Below are positions 53,858-62,402 of a DNA stretch of 64,000 nt, one piece after another. A program made the translations under genes and the position numbers. Below the pieces are notes generated by a model, which saw nothing but the letters and a program-made list of their open reading frames with translations, searched no databases and was not told the DNA's origin. The stretch is from Flavobacterium sp. UMI-01 (GTDB lineage: Bacteria; Bacteroidota; Bacteroidia; Flavobacteriales; Flavobacteriaceae): assembly GCF_019656315.1 (NCBI RefSeq), contig NZ_BPLU01000038.1:558001-622000 (forward strand), given 5' to 3'. Position 1 is the first letter of the stretch. Each line of letters starts with the position of its first letter.

Positions 53858-55906
53858 TTATTTTTTAATAATCTTCTTCGTTATTACTTTTTCACCTGTG
53901 TCTATTTTTACAAAATAAATTCCAGACCCCATTTTACTCATATCTATGGACTCTGAATTACTACTCATTTTTTGAGTTAAAATTATTCTACCCAGACTAT
54001 CAGATAATTGTACATTGGCATTTTCAGAATTGGCAATACGAAGCAAATCGGTTACGGGGTTAGGATAAATGGTTAAATCTTCTGTTTCAGATGCTATTTT
54101 TTCTCTATCAACTAAAAATTTAGCGCTTACTGGATTCAATGTCGTTAATTTAAACCAATTAAGATTAAAACCTCCAATAGCCGCTTCTACCTTAATCGAG
54201 TAAGTTCCCGGCGTAAATGCTATACCACTGGTTGTTTTGTTAGTCCAAGTTTGCCAGCCGCCAGAAACAGGTAATGGTGTCGCTTTTTTGTTTGTTCCAT
54301 TAACATAAAAATTAATTTTACCAGCGGTTGCCAAACTGGCTAAACGGTAATCAATAAAATACGTTCCTGCAGTAGGAATCGTTATGGAATAATTCATATA
54401 ATCACCCGTATCTATGTGACTTACATTTAGTCCGCCATCGGTATCAGTTGTAGTTTGAGTTTGAACACCACTCATTGAAGAATAGCTTTCAGCTTCGGTA
54501 TGAATCGAGAGATTATTTGATGCTCCATTATTTGTAATTACACCATCACTTCCGATAAAAGAGCTACTTACATTCGACCCAACAGTTACAGGCATTCCTG
54601 TATAATTATTCAATGTGACACCAGTCGTTACTGCTGATCCAAAAGGTGAAAAGGGATTGGTTCCAGCCCCTGCTGTTGACCCTATCAAAATAGGACTATT
54701 AACTGATCTTTTTGTACCTTGATACTTGGTCAGTTTCACATTATGACCCGTACCTGCAATACAAGCAATAGCGTGTAAAGTAGTCGTATTGAGCGTAGGT
54801 ATCAATTCTAATTCAACTGTTGTCGCTGTACCCTCAGCAAATAGTAAAGGTCCGTTAACAGCATCCCCTCGACTTGAGGTTACAGTAACCCCATCAGCCA
54901 CATTAAAACCAGCTTCACAACCTATAGCTTCACAATTTACAAGACTGATATCTCCATTAGTTTCGTTTAAAGCAAATCCGCTTCGGACATTTTTGGCTTT
55001 ACAATTTATAAAAGAAATAGCACCCGTAGTATTGCCATTTACTCCTCCACTACCATACGTACGATACCCACATTCACTTAGTGATTTAGTATATCCAGTT
55101 GTAATTACTTTATCTCCGTTATAATTAGCATAAACCGAAGCAAAACCCAAATTATAAGCTGTACCTGAAGTTTCAGCAAGCATAGAAGCTGTGGTTCTGG
55201 TAACCGCTTCAGCATAACAGTCTGTAAAAACAGCATTTTGTCCTCCTTGAATAAAAAACAAATGTCCAAATGCCGCTGATATAATTGTACAACGTGTAAT
55301 ATTATCATTTATCCCACTAATTAACATGCCACTATGTTTCTTCATGCTAACCAGATTTGGACTTCCTTTTCCAAGTAAATCACCATAGCCATAAGGAGAA
55401 GACCCCGCTACATTTAAGGTAACATCATTAATATTGCAATTATTACCATCAACTGCTACAGATTGTCCTCCATTATGAGTAGGACTAGTTCCAATATCGG
55501 TAATAGTCAACCCATTGACCGTTATATAATTACCCGATATACTTAGCTCCATGACAGGTTTCCCAAAATCATTTAACAAGGCTGTATCTACTATAATAGT
55601 TACACCAGTAAGATTAAAAGTGTTGTTACTTCCACTAAAGTTAATCATAGCAGCTCTCCCAATGGCATCAGGAACGGTAGCACTAATTACGGCAGGAGTA
55701 AGATAATCTGCCATATAATAGGTTCCAGCAGTCATATTAATCGTTTGATTCGAATTTTTAGCTGCCGCAACTAGACCAGCGATACTGGTTACCGTTATGG
55801 CAGAAGCACAAAAAGGAGTTAGTAAAGAAAATAAAAAAATTAAAAACCATTTCTTTGATAATGAGTAAAACTCATTGGTTTTGAGCATTGTAATTTTTGT
55901 TTTCAT
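53858..55906 (-). CDS. Parallel beta-helix protein with CBM6 and T9SS domains
   Basis: A 682-residue protein with signal peptide to about residue 36 (C-A-S-A end). The parallel beta-helix (about 38-475) has the shared signature G-S-S-P-Y-G-Y-G-D-L-L-G-K-G, K-K-H-S-G-M-L, G-H-L-F-F-I-Q-G-G and R-T-T-A-S-M-L-A-E, where Ala replaces the Asp found in the paralogues. A CBM6-like module covers about 478-600 (H-T-E-A-E-S-Y, M-N-Y-S-I), and a T9SS type A domain about 612-682 ends K-K-I-I-K-K. Closest to the helix at 8362-6149 but with a different accessory module. The gene lies between the two copies of a 400-480 bp direct repeat. Confidence 0.8.
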   Translation of the reverse strand: MKTKITMLKTNEFYSLSKKWFLIFLFSLLTPFCASAITVTSIAGLVAAAKNSNQTINMTAGTYYMADYLTPAVISATVPDAIGRAAMINFSGSNNTFNLTGVTIIVDTALLNDFGKPVMELSISGNYITVNGLTITDIGTSPTHNGGQSVAVDGNNCNINDVTLNVAGSSPYGYGDLLGKGSPNLVSMKKHSGMLISGINDNITRCTIISAAFGHLFFIQGGQNAVFTDCYAEAVTRTTASMLAETSGTAYNLGFASVYANYNGDKVITTGYTKSLSECGYRTYGSGGVNGNTTGAISFINCKAKNVRSGFALNETNGDISLVNCEAIGCEAGFNVADGVTVTSSRGDAVNGPLLFAEGTATTVELELIPTLNTTTLHAIACIAGTGHNVKLTKYQGTKRSVNSPILIGSTAGAGTNPFSPFGSAVTTGVTLNNYTGMPVTVGSNVSSSFIGSDGVITNNGASNNLSIHTEAESYSSMSGVQTQTTTDTDGGLNVSHIDTGDYMNYSITIPTAGTYFIDYRLASLATAGKINFYVNGTNKKATPLPVSGGWQTWTNKTTSGIAFTPGTYSIKVEAAIGGFNLNWFKLTTLNPVSAKFLVDREKIASETEDLTIYPNPVTDLLRIANSENANVQLSDSLGRIILTQKMSSNSESIDMSKMGSGIYFVKIDTGEKVITKKIIKK

Positions 55907-56025
55907 AAAATTTGGGGTTAAGGTTAATTAATATAGATTTCAAATGCTTTTTATTTTTTCAAAAAAGAAGCTTTTGAAGGTCATAAAAATAAACTTCCTC
56001 CTTTTTAATTATTATAACTATTTAT

Positions 56026-56508
56026 TCATAATCAATAAATTATCATTCATTTTTTAACATATATAAAGAAGAAAAGTCAATGGTTTTAAGGTCCAACTAA
56101 ACTCCTCTTCCATAGATTTGGTTTTTAGATTAAAAGTTTATCCATAAAAAACTACTATTCCCACAGCCCTGTCAGCAGACAGGTAGGTTAAAATGATTCG
56201 CACAGATTAATCCTTCGAATCTTTATAATTCTATCTAACTCTTTTTTAAAGTATTTATCAAACGCTTTTCTTTAAAAAAAATCTGCGTGAACCTGTGCAA
56301 ATCTACATGTAAAAAATCAGCACGCAGATTTGGCAGATTTTCGCAGATAATAATTTACAAATTCGTGTAATTCAATTTTATATGTTTTTGATTTTATGCT
56401 AATTTGTGGTCTTTTCCTAAGTTAACAACTTGTATAATCCTAAAAAAATTTACAGTTTTTAAACAAAAAAACAGCAGCAAACGTTTCATTTACTGCTGTT
56501 TTAAAAAT
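56026..56508. repeat. Long intergenic direct repeat, copy B
   Basis: About 483 bp, aligning with 53414-53810 over its length plus an extra segment of about 90 bp near 56335-56425. That segment includes GGCAGATTTTCGCAGAT, which extends the AATCTGCGTG-type inverted repeat into a longer stem. The copies are about 2.6 kb apart in direct orientation around the 682-residue beta-helix gene. Confidence 0.85.
56467..56502 (-). terminator. Hairpin terminator after beta-helix gene 56561-57994
   Basis: AAAACAGCAG (56467-56476) with CTGCTGTTTT (56493-56502), followed on the minus strand by TTTTTTG. Same hairpin and same loop as the terminator at 53770-53804. Confidence 0.75.
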
Positions 56509-56560
56509 GGGTAATATAGTAACTAGACTAGAGTTCCTTTTTCGGGAAACTATTTCTTTT

Positions 56561-57994
56561 TTAACGCTTTACAATTTGATTGTTTACGCCATTATCAACC
56601 ACCACACCAACAGATTCACCAGTGCAATTTTTAGAATTATCATCCAATACGACAGGATAATTGGTTTCGTTATGAAGTTCAATGTTTGAAGCAGGATAAT
56701 TTTCGTCTTTAGCCAGCATTCCTATCGTTCTATTATCACCACCGATATTGATTTTCAGATTTTGGTCCGCATTTTTTACCGAATTTCGCAAAGTGATTTT
56801 ATGGTTGCTTCCCACAATGATAGCCGCATGCCCGCTTCCATTATAGGATTTTCCTTCGTAAGGCAACAAAGTGATTTCTGCTTTCATTCCCTTGTCTGAT
56901 GGATAATCCACCCCAAGAGCAGGACCGTGTTGGGTATCAGCAAAACAGTTGACGATATCGCCCGTTCCAATACAAAACCCTCTTTCGCAACCAATAGCTG
57001 TTGTGCTTGCCACATATTTTTTGCCTGTAGCATGAGTTAGTGTTACTCCTGCCCTCATATTTTTCACCGTACAATTCAGTATCGTAGGATTGGAAGTGCC
57101 TCTTTTGTACTCCACGCCATCAATAGTAGTTTCCCCTCCATTGTACGCTCGAATGCCTTCTTCGCCCAAACACATCATATAGCCTTTGGGTAATTTATAG
57201 CCAAAAGCGGTTACAAATCCAATATTATCCGCATCGGTACCTTTGCCTTCTTCTTTCCACATCTCATCAGTAGAACGCATGGCTCCTTGTACGTAACAAC
57301 CTTCAATCGTAGGCCAATCAGCAGCTTGCATAAAAATAGCATGGCCGTAAGATTGGTGGATAATGGTATCGTTCTTAGCATGGTTTTTATATCCTCGTAC
57401 CAAAAAAGCCGAATGTTTCCTGTGGCTAATCACGTTTTTTCCTCCTTTTCCAAAAGCCTCTCCATAGCCATACGGATACGAACCTCTAGTAGTGATATGA
57501 AAGCCTTCGATTCTGTTGCTTTTCCCATCCATTACAATATTCGTCGCACGTCGTTTAGGCGCATCGTGTACCGAACCGTCATCGACCAGCTTCAAGTTTT
57601 TAATCACATTGTTATTCCCTATAACCTGCACTTCATACAATTCTCCTTTTGGGGTAGTAAAAGCACTTAACACTTCGGTTTTGACATTAACCGTTACTTT
57701 GGTAAAATCGTATTCACTGTTATTTCCTGAAAATAAAAACAACACATTTGCAATGTTTTTTTCGCCAGAAGTTGCTGGGAAATTTCCTTTTTGGATATCC
57801 TTGGCAGAAATGGTATAAACACCTGGCTTTAGTTTGACCTTTACATTACTTTTTTCTAAATAAGGCAGTAATTCCTTTAAGGAATTCACCACGATAGGCG
57901 ACTGTGCTTTGCTACCCAAAGACACCAAAAGCAGCATAAAAAAGAAACTATTTTTAAGCATCACACTAAATAGTTTGATTGAAGTATTTTTCAT
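56561..57994 (-). CDS. Parallel beta-helix protein without sorting domain
   Basis: A 477-residue exported protein (signal peptide about 10-30, ending G-S-K-A-Q) made of one right-handed parallel beta-helix. It shares the family start V-V-N-S-L-K-E-L-L-P-Y-L and the signature G-S-Y-P-Y-G-Y-G-E-A-F-G-K-G-G, H-R-K-H-S-A-F-L-V-R-G, G-H-A-I-F-M-Q and M-R-S-T-D-E-M. Its helix is closest to that of the protein at 6123-3388. No binding module and no T9SS sorting domain are present, so it should stay in the periplasm and act on imported oligosaccharides. Enzymatic function (lyase or hydrolase) is inferred from the fold and context only. Confidence 0.78.
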   Translation of the reverse strand: MKNTSIKLFSVMLKNSFFFMLLLVSLGSKAQSPIVVNSLKELLPYLEKSNVKVKLKPGVYTISAKDIQKGNFPATSGEKNIANVLFLFSGNNSEYDFTKVTVNVKTEVLSAFTTPKGELYEVQVIGNNNVIKNLKLVDDGSVHDAPKRRATNIVMDGKSNRIEGFHITTRGSYPYGYGEAFGKGGKNVISHRKHSAFLVRGYKNHAKNDTIIHQSYGHAIFMQAADWPTIEGCYVQGAMRSTDEMWKEEGKGTDADNIGFVTAFGYKLPKGYMMCLGEEGIRAYNGGETTIDGVEYKRGTSNPTILNCTVKNMRAGVTLTHATGKKYVASTTAIGCERGFCIGTGDIVNCFADTQHGPALGVDYPSDKGMKAEITLLPYEGKSYNGSGHAAIIVGSNHKITLRNSVKNADQNLKINIGGDNRTIGMLAKDENYPASNIELHNETNYPVVLDDNSKNCTGESVGVVVDNGVNNQIVKR

Positions 57995-58111
57995 TTATTT
58001 TTTGAATTATTTTATAGGTAAAAATACATTGTCAAAATAGATTTCAATATAAAATATGATGCAACGGCTATAACTAAAACGTCAAATTGAAAGGACTTTT
58101 ATAAAAAGAAA

Positions 58112-58138
58112 CCTTGACAGTATGAGCTACTATCAAGG
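58112..58138 (-). terminator. Hairpin terminator after the 553-residue gene
   Basis: CCTTGACAGTA (58112-58122) pairs with TACTATCAAGG (58128-58138) apart from one C/A mismatch. The minus-strand tail is TTTCTTTTTAT. It lies 69 nt past the stop at 58207. Confidence 0.65.
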
Positions 58139-58206
58139 CGTAACGTTTCTTCGCAAATCACTCTAATGAAAATTATTATTTCTCTAAAAAAAATAAAATT
58201 CAATTG

Positions 58207-59868
58207 CTACAAATCCCCATCAATCAATGGCCAAGAATCAAAAGCTCGGTCTAAGGCTTTTCCGTTTTGGGCAATCATCACCCATTGATCTTTTTTAGCC
58301 AAAACATCATAGGTAAGTTTGTTTCCACTGGGGAATGTAAACGAAGTTTGCAATAATTGCGGATTGGCGTTAGTTTTTAACACTTCTTTAAAAATAGCTT
58401 GTGGCGCTACGTCTTCAAACACTGCCATCAGTCCTAATTTTGGGGTGGAATAAACAACGACTGTCACCTTTTTGGCCACAGCATATACCGCCCAATTTCC
58501 TTCTGTAGCTACAGCTGTCATTCCTTTTGGAATAAAAACTGGACCAGCAGCACAGGCAAAATTTTCATACACCCCCGTATTATTCCATTTCATATAATCG
58601 GTACCTGGTCCCGCAAGATGGATTACTTTAGAGAGATGATTGGCATTGTCATCCAAAAACAAACAGATGGGTCGGGCTACTATTTCCGACTTTTTCCCAC
58701 GGTTGACACCGCCAGAGCTAATTAAAAAATGCTTTCCTGCACTGCTTATTTCGGGTGATGCTTTTGGCCCATGTCCTTGGCGAACAAAATAACCGTCACC
58801 TTTATCAAAAAGCAATTCGACTACCTTATCAGCAGGGCGGTACGGCATACAAGCTCCCATAGCTGCATGTTCTTTTCCCAATGTCATGTTTGGATCAAAA
58901 GGCACTCCTTCTAAATAGCTCAACCAAGATTTCATAAAAGCCGTATTGTAATCTACACTCAGTTCTTTTATACCCGCTTTGTCGTATCGCCTACGCATGG
59001 GTGGGTAATGACGCAAATGATAACTACTCAAGGCATAACTAAAATTGATGTAATCCAACACAGCACGAGCCTCTGTACGAACTTTTTCTGAGCCAAAAGC
59101 TTCCAAGTTCAAAAGTGCCGTAACTGTAAACCCTAAGTAAGGAATAGAATTGAATTCGACCAAACCATTTTGTTTCATTTCTCCCATAAGAGATAACAAT
59201 TTGGCTTCTAGTCCGTTTTTCACATTGTCATAATAAGCATCGGTGTTCCCGTGTTGAGCAATCCATCGGTTCTTGAGGTATCTTGAACCGCCAGTCATCA
59301 ACATGTGGTTTTCGGTTTCCACATGCAACCCCAGTGTTTTGGGCGCTGTATAACGAAATTTACCGCCATCTTCCGACAAAAGGACGTTCAATAAATAGTT
59401 TTTTGTTTCAGGATACAAAATATCGGGTTGGTCGCCAAATTTCCACAGAATCGTAGTCAATATTGTCAAGGGAAAATCATAATCCCCTTTGGGATTTAAT
59501 GCCCAGGACGAGCCACAATTACCCCACACCCTCAGTTTTTGAATCGTTTGGTTTACTTCGGCTATATTTTGTTTTAACAGTAATCGAGCGAGTAAAATAC
59601 GAGCCGCCGATTCTTTGGTCACCATCATTTTATCGGTAATCTTCTTCTCGGCAATCGCTTTATACATTGATTGTGCAAAGGCAGAAGTTTTTTTCCACTC
59701 CAAAGTTCTCTCCTGTGGAACTGCAATAGAACCTGCTGTCATTGCTATATTTCTGTATTTTTTGGGCGGACTTACTTGTGACCACAATGGGGTCGTGCTG
59801 TTGAGAACAAATAAAAAAAGTAATCCAATGGGAAAACTGACAAGCTTTATTTTTTTATATTTTTTCAT
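58207..59868 (-). CDS. Exported protein of unknown family, possible new lyase
   Basis: I do not recognise this 553-residue protein. A signal peptide (1-31, ending L-W-S-Q) leads into a helix-rich half (about 60-330) with helical pairs such as A-A-R-I-L-L-A-R-L-L-L-K, L-H-V-E-T-E-N-H-M-L-M-T-G and H-L-R-H-Y-P-P-M-R-R-R-Y-D. A beta-rich half (about 340-553) follows, with G-D-G-Y-F-V-R-Q-G-H-G and H-F-L-I-S-S-G-G-V-N-R-G. A helical toroid followed by beta-sheets is the layout of heparinase-type and GAG-type lyases. The T-E-N-H-M, R-H-Y and R-R-R-Y segments could supply catalytic Asn/His/Arg/Tyr. No sorting domain or lipobox, so periplasmic. It sits among beta-helix genes and a GH39 gene, with its own terminator and a GGTTAGGGTTAATTAGT leader. 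Confidence 0.7.
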   Translation of the reverse strand: MKKYKKIKLVSFPIGLLFLFVLNSTTPLWSQVSPPKKYRNIAMTAGSIAVPQERTLEWKKTSAFAQSMYKAIAEKKITDKMMVTKESAARILLARLLLKQNIAEVNQTIQKLRVWGNCGSSWALNPKGDYDFPLTILTTILWKFGDQPDILYPETKNYLLNVLLSEDGGKFRYTAPKTLGLHVETENHMLMTGGSRYLKNRWIAQHGNTDAYYDNVKNGLEAKLLSLMGEMKQNGLVEFNSIPYLGFTVTALLNLEAFGSEKVRTEARAVLDYINFSYALSSYHLRHYPPMRRRYDKAGIKELSVDYNTAFMKSWLSYLEGVPFDPNMTLGKEHAAMGACMPYRPADKVVELLFDKGDGYFVRQGHGPKASPEISSAGKHFLISSGGVNRGKKSEIVARPICLFLDDNANHLSKVIHLAGPGTDYMKWNNTGVYENFACAAGPVFIPKGMTAVATEGNWAVYAVAKKVTVVVYSTPKLGLMAVFEDVAPQAIFKEVLKTNANPQLLQTSFTFPSGNKLTYDVLAKKDQWVMIAQNGKALDRAFDSWPLIDGDL

Positions 59869-60105
59869 GACCTCCTGTGGTTAGGGTTAATTAGTGTATT
59901 TATAATTGGCACTAAAAATACTAAAGTCTAGCAAACTTTAATTGATTTAAAAAAGCAAATGATTTTTGTGAAATTTAATGCACCATCGGGATTCTTTTTA
60001 AACCCTGCTAGAGTTTTGAACTCTAGCAGGGTTAAAATATAAAAAATCACAACCATTTTACTGATTATAGTCTCTTTATTTGCCAATCTTTCTACTCCCA
60101 TTTCA
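59869..60105. other. Intergenic region with perfect palindrome
   Basis: Contains the leader of the 553-residue gene and a perfect 15-bp palindrome (60001-60033). A 70-codon frame overlapping the palindrome is not considered a gene. Confidence 0.5.
60001..60033. repeat. Perfect 15-bp inverted repeat, terminator-like
   Basis: AACCCTGCTAGAGTT (60001-60015) and AACTCTAGCAGGGTT (60019-60033) pair perfectly around a 3-nt loop, with T/A runs outside on both sides. On the minus strand it lies 73 nt past the stop of the small membrane protein gene and could terminate it. The CTAGCAGGGTT form is like dispersed palindromes seen in flavobacterial genomes. Confidence 0.7.
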
Positions 60106-60417
60106 CTATCTATCTTTAATATAATAGAAGTAAAACGCAATCAATATCGCACCATAGATTCCTATTTTAAGGAGAATTTTTTTTAGATGACTTTTTAGAT
60201 GATTTAAAGTATTTTCTTTATCGACTTTTAAGTCATTTCTAAATTCAAAAAAAATAAATATTAAAATCAAAGTAAATAAAAATACTGCAATAGCATCTGC
60301 ATAAATATTCCCATCTAATTCTTTTCTATATATAAATTTTATTACATAAAAAAAGGCAAATATGAAAAACAGAAGCAGTTTATACTTTTTCAAAATATCT
60401 TGACGTTTCGTTCTCAT
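60106..60417 (-). CDS. Small putative membrane protein
   Basis: A 103-residue frame whose product has three strong hydrophobic segments, about 12-29, 38-57 and 83-99, separated by basic stretches (F-R-N-D-L-K-V-D-K-E, H-L-K-S-H-L-K-K). An A-rich leader AAAAGAAAT precedes the ATG. The family is unknown. It is the only non-exported, non-carbohydrate gene candidate in the window and may be a remnant or unrelated insertion. Membrane-like composition can arise by chance in AT-rich DNA, so confidence is moderate. Confidence 0.5.
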   Translation of the reverse strand: MRTKRQDILKKYKLLLFFIFAFFYVIKFIYRKELDGNIYADAIAVFLFTLILIFIFFEFRNDLKVDKENTLNHLKSHLKKILLKIGIYGAILIAFYFYYIKDR

Positions 60418-60597
60418 ATTTCTTTTGTTAAATGGAAATTATACTTCTTGTAAAAATAAAACGATGATGATAATCTATTTAAATTAACGAAAAAACCGAT
60501 ACTTACAATAGATATTAAATAAAAAATGATCCCTAAAGCCATTTTAAAATGAAAATGATAGAGCAAAATCTTATTTTAAACAAACAAAATCTTTCCT
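60418..60597. other. Short AT-rich intergenic stretch
   Basis: No ORF, hairpin or repeat stands out between the GH39 stop and the small membrane protein start. Confidence 0.5.
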
Positions 60598-62232
60598 TTA
60601 ATTAACCTGCTCTATCAACAGCATACTCCACGGACTCATTTCGCGATTTAATGTAAAGGTACCGTCTTTACCCACTGTGATAATTTCTGTTTTTAAATTT
60701 TCGGCCATTTGCTTCATTACTTTAATTTGTTCCCGTGTTGGGGGTTCAGGTTTGCCCATTTGCTCCCAATAATTGTAAATATTTCCGTGTTCTTTGTCTA
60801 GTGTTTCCAGTTTAAATTGCGTACCTGGTTTCAAGCTTGTCAACTCCATTTTTAATTGACGCGTTTTCCCTTGCTCGTATTTCTCGATTTTTTTAATACT
60901 TGCCGGAACCGCATTGTAATGGTCTTCTGGGTAATTATAGGCCAAGGCCACTACTTTCCCGTTAGCTGATTTACGGCTGACAAACAAATAATCGTTTTTG
61001 AATAATTTTTCGTCACCCAACTGGTGTAACATTCTGTAAGCATGATACGAAGGTTTTACCACCCCTTGGTAATTAATCATTCCAAATCCACCGTGAAAAA
61101 TGCTTTCTCCACCGCCTTTTTCTTCAAAAATATCGGTAAAAGTCCAATACATTAAAGAATTGGCCAGTCCGATACAATCCAAATTCACCTTAGCAATATA
61201 GGCTGCTGGCGGTAAGAAATCGTGCATCGCATCACGGCTATTGGGGCTGGTGTTCCATTCGGTCAAATGAATTTCGGCTTTGGGATAAGCGCTTTTTTTA
61301 ATGACTTTATTCAACCATTCGATATCATCCTTAGTCGAATTGACATACCGAGAAAAGTCTTTTCCTTTTCCTGTAGTAGGATTAAAAGGATAATCGGTTG
61401 GATACGGATGGGTCGAAATAAAATCAACTGGTAATTTTTCTTTTTCGCAGTATTTCAAAAAGTCTTCAATCCAAGAACCTTTCCATTGCAATTTATTGAT
61501 ATTTTCTGCGGTAAATGTCACCAGATTTCCATCGCGATTTTCAACTTCGCCGTCATAGCGACCATCTGCAACAAAATTACTACTCGAAGGGCCTCCTACT
61601 TTTAAGCGTTTGTCCACCGAGCGAACGGCTAAAACCGATTGTTTGTACAACTCAAAATATTGGGATTTGGTGCCGTCGAAAAAGCCATAATGCAAGTTCG
61701 GTTCATTCCAAACCTCAAAGTACCATGTCAGTACCTCATCAATCCCGTAACGGTCCACGCAATGTTGTGTGAAAGCCTGAACCAAATTGTGCCATTCGCC
61801 AAATTTAGCTTCATCGGGTGTAATATTGGCTTTCCACCAGAATTGGGTTTTGCTGTTTTTGGCAGCCAAAGGGGTTGGAAAAAAAGCCAATTCTACAAAC
61901 GGTTTCACTTTCAAATCCAGCATTCTATCAAACAATTCGTCGATGTATTGCCAGTTATACGAATATTTTCCGTCCTTTTCAAAAATAGGAAACATATCAT
62001 CGTGAAAGATGCCGTGGAAACGAACAAATTCAAAACCGCAGTCTTGTTGCACTTTTTCCAATTGCTCCAACCAACCCGCACGTAACCCTTCATTCGCACG
62101 ACCGGCTCCTACGCCTTTGCTCCAAAAATGCTCAAATTTTTCTCCTTTTTCTTTCGAATTCACAACCACATTTTGCGCCACAGTCGTTGTAACTTGCGCC
62201 AACAAAAATGCTAGTAGTACTAATTTTTTCAT
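60598..62232 (-). CDS. GH39-family glycoside hydrolase
   Basis: A 544-residue exported TIM-barrel enzyme (signal peptide 1-20). The GH39 pattern is clear: W-S-K-G-V-G-A-G-R-A at the start; W-Y-F-E-V-W-N-E-P-N (170-179) with Glu177 as acid/base; H-L-T-E-W-N-T-S (322-329) with Glu325 as nucleophile; and F-R-F-H-G-I-F-H-D-D-type strand 2. A C-terminal beta-sandwich follows. GH39 includes beta-xylosidases, alpha-L-iduronidases and enzymes acting on uronan oligosaccharides in ulvan-type pathways, so beta-xylose or a uronic acid is possible. Without sorting domain it should be periplasmic. Its gene lies downstream of a beta-helix gene and upstream of the 553-residue protein gene. Confidence 0.88.
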   Translation of the reverse strand: MKKLVLLAFLLAQVTTTVAQNVVVNSKEKGEKFEHFWSKGVGAGRANEGLRAGWLEQLEKVQQDCGFEFVRFHGIFHDDMFPIFEKDGKYSYNWQYIDELFDRMLDLKVKPFVELAFFPTPLAAKNSKTQFWWKANITPDEAKFGEWHNLVQAFTQHCVDRYGIDEVLTWYFEVWNEPNLHYGFFDGTKSQYFELYKQSVLAVRSVDKRLKVGGPSSSNFVADGRYDGEVENRDGNLVTFTAENINKLQWKGSWIEDFLKYCEKEKLPVDFISTHPYPTDYPFNPTTGKGKDFSRYVNSTKDDIEWLNKVIKKSAYPKAEIHLTEWNTSPNSRDAMHDFLPPAAYIAKVNLDCIGLANSLMYWTFTDIFEEKGGGESIFHGGFGMINYQGVVKPSYHAYRMLHQLGDEKLFKNDYLFVSRKSANGKVVALAYNYPEDHYNAVPASIKKIEKYEQGKTRQLKMELTSLKPGTQFKLETLDKEHGNIYNYWEQMGKPEPPTREQIKVMKQMAENLKTEIITVGKDGTFTLNREMSPWSMLLIEQVN

Positions 62233-62402
62233 AGGTTGGTATTTATTGTTTTTTTATCGGTCATAATAAATCGCTCTTTTACTCATTGGTGTTTGCTTCA
62301 CTGCGTTAATATTTTTTTATATGTGTTCAGCGAATTTCATTTGCTAGTACAAACTTCTAGTAAATGGCGATTTCATATCTAATCGTTCTATTTTGGAAAT
62401 TC

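Larger units (their letters stand above)
55907..56560. other. Intergenic region holding repeat copy B
   Basis: No gene. Copy B of the long direct repeat occupies 56026-56508. The part nearest the gene start (55907-56025) is an AT-rich leader with GGTTAAGGTTAATTAAT at 55916-55932. A short plus-strand ORF here runs antisense into the 477-residue gene and is not credible. Confidence 0.7.

Noticed and set aside
59928..60140. 70-codon minus-strand frame
   Set aside because: It runs through the perfect 15-bp palindrome at 60001-60033, overlaps the 3' end of the 103-residue frame, and its product has no recognisable features.
61639..62085. 148-codon plus-strand frame
   Set aside because: Antisense to the GH39 gene, whose catalytic motifs are intact on the other strand.
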